From Lytechinus pictus (taxonomy: Eukaryota > Echinodermata > Echinoidea > Temnopleuroida > Toxopneustidae): DNA of 64,000 bases. The stretch lies in contig NC_087252.1 of assembly GCF_037042905.1 (NCBI RefSeq), positions 33,441,465 through 33,505,464 on the forward strand, in the 5' to 3' direction. The notes beneath the pieces are model-generated. The model was not told the DNA's origin and did not search any database. It saw nothing but the letters and a program-made list of their open reading frames with translations. Numbering within the stretch: position 1 is the first letter of the stretch; every line of letters starts with the position of its first letter. Made by a program: the position numbers and the translations under genes. Positions 43,701-51,667 of the stretch are shown here, piece after piece.

Positions 43701-46700
43701 CAGGAGAACCATCAGAAAGAGATCTGAATACAACATACCCTAATTCAATATTTTGGTGTTTTTTATCTTTCCTGAATGTTTCAGTCAGTTTCAGATTCTT
43801 TGGCTCCACTCACAAAGTACAGAGGAGAAATTGGAAAAAAAGTTAAACCAAAAATATTTAAAACTCTAAACAGACGGCCACCACCATTCTGTCTACAGCC
43901 AAGCATGAAGGGAAAGGGCGAATAGAAAAACGATTACTTTCAGTGCGGGTTCTACGATATAGAACAGGGTTTGTTTAATACGGGGTTAAATATAGGCCTA
44001 ATAGCTCTATGGTAAAACATATAATGAAGATGCAACCCCAATGCAATGCAACACTTGACTATTCTTTGTTTGTTTAGATTGAACTCACGAGGTGGCAATT
44101 TGACAATTTTCAATTCCAACTTGCAACACTTGGGACACAAATAGTTTAATACTTTAATGTCTTCATAATATATTCCACAAATCTAGAGAGTATGATGAAA
44201 ATGACATGGATTTTGAATGTTCGTGGGCAAAACAACTGAACCATTCGCATTTTAGACGGTATTATTAGACTTTTGCACATTTTGGGCGCATTTTCTGTGA
44301 TTTTCATTTCAACTTGCATGACTTTGGACACTCATAGTTAAAAAACAAGCACATGGACCCTATATTTTTAACTTTCCTACACCTTTGATATGCATTCCTC
44401 TACAATGTAGCAGAATTTGATGAAAATGACTTGGATTTTGAAAAAAGTGCAGCTAACAAAATACTTTTTAAATTTTTTAGTAGATTCACATCTTTGAAGA
44501 TTTGCTTTTTCTGACTTTTTGCACCGTTCTTGCCAAAAGAGGGCGCTGCTGACTCCAAATAGATATAGTTTTACCAATTAAAAGACGTTCTCTTACTTTG
44601 GTATACACTTTGTTATATATCTTGAAAACTTGATGAAGTTTGATGCGGTACCCACTGAGTAAAGGTGGTTTAAACTCATTTGGTGAATTCATGAGGTCTA
44701 AGAGAGGCACAATTCTCTTAATTGCGCAAGATTGCATATCATTCAAATACGGTGACTTTGAAGAACCGTAGAAAAAAACTAAGCACATGAACCTATATTA
44801 TTTTTTGCATTTTCATAATGCATAGATACCAGAATAACTCTCTGCAAAATTTGGTGAAAATGGCATGGACTTCATTTTAACTGTAGAACGTCCTTAAGCG
44901 CCTGCATGTTTTGGTAATAATAAAGAGTCACCTTGGCAGTTTCTCTTCATTTTTAATGATGTTGAGAATCAGGAAATCTTAAAGCCACCGCACATCTAAT
45001 GACCCGACTGGGTGACGGGAGATGTGACGTCACAGCTCTTGTCAGCTTAATAGTCGCAGACCGGTCAGAGACAAGTCGCAAGGAAATTCGGAAGGATTGG
45101 ACGTGTCAAATCCTTATGACTGGATCGCAAGCTCCATCCAACTTCCAGCCAATCAGACAGCAAGTTGTGCGACGCGTATATGATAAACAATGCGCATACG
45201 CAGTAGTAAGTGCATTTTCTCAGTTGTTATGGCAAAAAGCAAAAAGCGCATGAGTGAGTCTCGGAGACAGTGGGGTAGTTGGATCGCAAGGTGTGCGGTG
45301 TCGAGGCTTATGACTACCTTGCGATTCATCTCCCCTCACTCAGTCACAAGCCAGTCGCCGACCAGTTGGGTCGTAAGGTGTGCGGTGGCCTTTAGAAAGG
45401 GACAAAAATGTCCGGATGAATATTTCACCACTCCCATTGAAGGATGTTGTTTAGTTCCTGAATTATTAAAATAAGTTTGATTGAAGCTAATCAATCCTCT
45501 CTCTACTATTCTAATGATTCAGCACTGTTGAAAATTGAATTGGATTGAATTAAATTTATTTGGCTACATTGAAAATCAACATTAAAATCATTTATAATCG
45601 CAAAGAAAATAATTTCCCGGGGTTAAGCTTAGCCCACTTCGTTTTCACACTACGTTTTAGCAAAGTGGGCTAGCACGGTAAATAGTACGGTACCATCTGG
45701 CCCTGCAAAAAAGCAGGGTTAGCCGGCTTATTGTGGTGCTAGCACCGCAATTGCGGTGCTAAGAGATGCAGTGTGAAAACGAAACAGGGCTAAGGAAAGT
45801 GGGGCTAAGCATTAGCCAATCACAGAAGTCGAATTGCACGTTAATCACGCTCTGTATAGTAAAGTCATCAATATTCATGAGCTGAGGGATAGTCCGGGGT
45901 TAAGGCATTAACCACGGTTGAGCAGATAGTATGGGGTTAAGAAAGACAGTGTGAATCGAAAAAAAAGATCGCATGGGGTTAAGGATAGTCCGGGTTTAAG
46001 GATAGTATAGGGTTAAGGAAATGCAGTGTGAAAAGCATATAATGGGACGTTGCAAGAAAGTTGAGTTGCAATTGAGTGCAAAGCTTGCGCTTGATCTACG
46101 TTCAATTGACCAAACGCAACTTGTTCTTGCAACAGGATTGAGCGTAACTTGCGTTCAATAGCAGATTTGCGTATAATCAGAAGACTTGCGCTCAATTTTG
46201 GGAGTTGCGTTCGATTTGCGTTCAATCGCAAGTTTCTTGCAACACCCCATAAGTTTGATATCAAAGCTAGAACTTATATCATCATAGAATGAAATCTGAA
46301 GCAACTAGCCCCTCCACACCCCCCAGAATGTTTGGTTGCTGTAACAGAGGGGGTGGGGGGATAGGGTCAGTTAGTAATAATGAAAGCTCTTCAATTTTTT
46401 TATATGTGTGCATACTGCATGCAGGGACTCATAAAAATTGCAGATTGGAGGACAAAGATACCAGTCTTCATGATTTTGTCTGATTTTAGGCTTTTATAAC
46501 GTCCCAATTTCAGGCCATTTCAGGCTTTAAAATTCTTCATCACATATGGGGCTTTCAATGTTCTGGGGCTGTTTCATACAGCTGTTTATAAGTTAAGACG
46601 GTCTGGTGATCCTTTCTTGTAAACGATATTCACCGTTAAGTGTTCATTGGTGATTATCTAGTGCGTAAGAAAGGTTCACCAGTCGTTCTTAAAGTCGCTT

Positions 46701-49700
46701 TTAACTTACGAACAGCTTTATGAAACAACCACTAGGCTTCGTTTCAGGTCCAGTGAATAAAACTGACTGGTATCTCGACCTATAGTACAAATGGCCTGCT
46801 CATAAATAATTGCAACAACTCAACTTGCATTTATCATCCATACACAGGGATACCAAATAATAGCTACGGTAAAGAGCTCGTCAGGGCGTTTGTGAAGCAT
46901 CGTAGAAAGATGAGAAAGAGGGCAGGATGTGAAGATGACAGGAAGGAAGACTCTGGAAAACAAATAACCAGGATGCTGAAGTGGGCCGGGGGATTAGATT
47001 TGGTTACAAAGAAGGAGGTTCTTAATCAGTAAGTATCATTGCTGGTGGATGTTTCTTAAAGCTGTCTGTGAGTTACGAATGACGTTTGCAAATAACTTGC
47101 GATATATCCATATTAACCTGGGGGGCGTTTCATCAATATTTTCGTCCGACAAGTTGTCAGATCTGACAACTTTCCTGGAATCTGATTGGTTGAGAAGCAC
47201 TGTTACTATAGTAACTGTCGGATAAAACAGGACTTGTCGGATAAAACATCCGACAAGTCCTTTCATGAAACGCTCCCCAGATTTGGCACCTGTAAACATG
47301 TTCCAGTCGTGGGTAAATTCATGCATAACTTTGCAGCTTTGTGAAACCTTACCTTGGTAAATGTGATGGGCTAAAAATCACTTTCCAGTCTAATTGAATG
47401 ACACTATCTTTCTAAAGCAAAGCTGTAGATATTCATCCAATAGCTTGCAGAGGAAGAGATAGTTTGGCTCGTCACCCAAGATAGGTGATTAATTGCTTTA
47501 AACCTATCTAGGCCGGGGTATTTTGGGAGTTCATATGGCCGGGGGGGGGGGGGGGGGGGGCCTTGAGATCTCGGCCGTTGATTGCGCGATCGCACCGAAA
47601 AATTGGCATGCAGGTTGCCTGGGACTTAATCTACAAATTTCTATAGTAATTTATTTCATGCGAATCGCTGTTAAGTGATTACGCTAATTTATGCATAGTT
47701 AGTATACGAAATCATACTTTTTTCCTCTAACTTATTTATGGTACAGAAACTCTTTGTGGTGTTCTTAGCCAGTATACATGAAAAAATTGCAATATCAAAT
47801 CATTTTCTTATGTATTATATTGTTTTTTGCAATTTCTTATGTATTTCTTTGTTTTTACCCTTTGTTATTCATTGTTTTTTTCAATGAAATTTGTTGGGGA
47901 CTCTTCTGAGATCATAAAAAACATAAAATAAATACATTTAGACCAGCTAAACTATAGATAATCATACATTTCCGAATTTTGGTTAAAAACACAACTTGCA
48001 TTGACTTTGTACACAAAACCATGTTTTTTAGCAATTTTTGGTCTAACTTGCACTTACATGATGTTGCGTAATTTCCGAACCACGTACCTGGGTGATGCAA
48101 AATTGGTCTCAAAAGTTGCGCAAGACTTGAAAGTAAAAAGTCAGCGAGCGGCGCAGTAAAAAAAATTTGCGCGGCAAAAATATCACGCGATTCGTTGAGG
48201 GGGGCCTCCAAGGCCCCCCCCCCCGGCCTAGATAGGGTTAAGTACCACATCTGAAACCATTATTACGGTAGCAAGGTTACAGTGACATCACAGAGGAATT
48301 TCACCACCAATGCTTGTTAGGGTATCTTTGAATATAATACATACTTTGATAGGTAAAAGGTTCACCGACTGAGATTTAGCTCTTGTCAAAGACGTTTAAA
48401 AATCCCAAATACACTCAATGTTACATAATTCAATAACTGCCAAGTTGGATGGAATAATCATAGCCTAGGTAGACATACATGTAGAAGTAACTTTTTCAGA
48501 ACAGATTATCTCAATTGTGTGCTACTACATTGACTTAGTTACGTTCATACATATACAAATATTTATATGATACTTCAGAGCAGATTATCTGAATGATGTG
48601 CTACTACATTGACTTAGTTACGTTCATACAAATATTCATTTGATACTTCAGAGCAGATTATCTAAATGATGTGCTACTACATTGACTTAGCTACGTTCAT
48701 ACAAATATTGATTTCATATTTGTGTGCATACAGGATAGTCTCAAAGCTTTGGAACATGGCTCCAGAAACAGCCTTTGGATATCTTGCCTCATTGAAAAGG
48801 TTCATCCGTTTCCTCATAACAGAAGAGGAGGCAAGTGAAGAACTGACTTTTGAGAAAATCACACGTTGCCTTTATCGGTGCGAAGATTTTATGGAAAGTC
48901 TGGCTGAACGCATCGTGAACAGTAGTAAGTACTTGTCATCTTTCAGCTCTGTTCATGAGTGAAAAAATTATTCATTGTTTTTGTTTGGTCATTTCTCTTG
49001 TGGAAGAACAGGGTTTATAAGATGCAATCTATTTCAAAAGCTCACAGTATCTATGACTTCCTATATTATAATCTAGCTCTCAATGCCTGTACTTTGAAAA
49101 GGAAGTAAGGAACATGTATTGAATTTCATTTTTAACGTGCTTACATGTTACATATTGATTTCTCCTTTCAGGCAAGATTTCATACCAAAAGAAATTATGC
49201 TCATCTGCTATTTAAACGTGCTATTAATCATATACAAATTTTGCTCTTTTACGGGCAATAACAAAGCGGTTAATTTCAGTTTGTTAAAGATACTGGAAAT
49301 ACCAGTTATGGTAATGATCTCAAAATGAGTTTGAGAATCCAATATTATTACCACCAAAGTGTCTGTATGTGCAATGTATAAATGAAAAATATGTGCCAAA
49401 TAGCTCTGGAAGAAAATGCTTAATTGCTGAGAAATGAGCAAAATAAGCACAGAACTCTATCGAATGTCAGGTATTTTTCGAAGAAATACTAAGACACTGT
49501 CCCACATATGCATTTCTATGTTAGTAATCTTCAGAATTATCAATTTTGAGCTAAGATTTCATGATTTAACCAAGATAAGTTTACATTAATGTACCAGATC
49601 TAGATGTATGATATTTTTACAATTGACCTTAATTTCAAAGTAGGTTCGGATATGTATATGGACCTGCATGCTATCAACACCTATTATAACAATCACTCTT

Positions 49701-51633
49701 TCTTATATTTACTATCCTATCAGGGTCAGCAGGAAGATCAAAGCCCACATCAGAATGAGGATTTAGGTAGAATATTCACACACACTTCAGGTAGGAGAGT
49801 GAGGTATGTACACTTTACATACATTCAATGGTGTCGATCTGCAGAAAATTCTATTCATCTGGGGGGAATATGAGGTATTGTACAACGCCTACTTAGCTTG
49901 TTTTACATGAGCAAATGGGAGGCTGAATGTCAAACATTTGTATCGTCGCACACAAGACGTACCATCCAAAATGTATTGTTGCACGGCTTTAGGAGGTGAC
50001 GTCACAATACAATTTAATTTATTGCGCTCAGTAAAAATGAAGGTGCAATATGCGTATAAGCCTACTGGCTAAATGCGCAATGCTGCCCAAGGTCATGTAC
50101 GCTTGTGGGATTTTGTTTTTGCTTTCAATTTTTTTCTCCCTTTTCAGAGATTACTGCAAGGAAAAACTCTTTGTTTTTTTTTCATATTTTTGCTAAATTC
50201 TGAGGCACACAAATAGCGAATATTCTTATTCTTGCAATGGTGCGAGATTTTGCATTTGGTGAAAAAAAGAGACGCTCATAGAGCATCTTTCTTTCACCTC
50301 ATGCAAAATCTTGCATCATCGCTCTCATGCCTATTTGCTATTTGTATAATAATACAAAGCGCCATCCCCCTAATGAATAGATAGCACAAGCGGATCGATG
50401 CCCATGCATACATGTGTGTATTTATGGAATTTAAGGACATATATTTCAAGTTCATTCTTCCATTTTGTCTTAGTAGAAACAAGATTTATACTGATTTTCC
50501 CCATGATGATGATGTCATGATGAGGTCATATTTCATGCATTTGAGATATAAGTGTAATCAAATCTCACTGATTATTTGACATTTGACATGAATATTTGGA
50601 CATGAAAAGGTCAAAGAGCAGTTGGGTAAACACAGGATATACTTTATATCAACATTAAAAACTGACGCATAGATTAAGATTTTAAATTGTCAAAATATTA
50701 TCAAAATTAAATTTCTTTGAAAGTAGGATACAAGGTTTGTGGAGTATCAGCAATTATGCAAGTAGAATTTATAATCCCTTTGCCAAGATCTGATAAACTT
50801 CAGGTCAGTAAACTTTTATGACAAATTTTGCTTATTAGAATTTGAAATCCAGATCAAATCCCATGAAATACAAATTGCTTTCATTGTACAAATCACATGA
50901 CATGAATGACATTCTACCACATCAAGATCAAAAGTCAACCTTCAATATATCTGAAAGATACTTGCTGTATAGAGCATGTAGTTCATTATGACGTCATCGA
51001 GCGTAGTTGTGCTCTATGCTGCACATCGCATTGCTTTCATTGTAGTACACGATGTATATTTCACGTATTCGCGCACGCGCCCTTAATACCATGGTCACAT
51101 TTGTTCTACGGCAGCTGTACGGCGAGTCGAAAACAGCCGTTTTAACATTTTTTGTCAAACTACATATAGGTGGTTTGAATCAAAATTAATAAAACGGCTG
51201 TATTCGACTCGCCGTACAGCCGCCGTAGAACAAATGTGACCATGGTATAACTGTTGAATAGGCTCTCATATTCAAAAGCAAATTTTGTACAGGAGCCTAT
51301 GAGATATTCGTCGGATTTCGGTCCTTTTTAGGGAAACGCGCCGATACTGCACGGGCAATTCATGCAGACTAAAATTCACGTTTTTAATGCGTCGCTAGAA
51401 CACTCTATATAGATTTTTGTTCTCTTTCCTTTGAATAATAACAGGTTTCTCAGAGTGGAGGAGGCTTGGCAATGGTCTGGGATTATGTTCTAAATGGATT
51501 ATGATGGAAGTAATATCAGATGAAAGAGGAGATTCTAAGATTTACATTGGTAGGTCATTTGTCTATTTTATTTGTGATTAAGTTATGATAAATCATCGCT
51601 AAATCTCGGTTTTGTTTTTTCTGGGACGCACTG

Positions 51634-51667
<34 letters not shown>

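Noticed and set aside
49724-49766. Additional coding exon of gene 2
   Set aside because: Good splice borders, but in the required phase it stops after eleven residues. Kept only as a possible alternative end.
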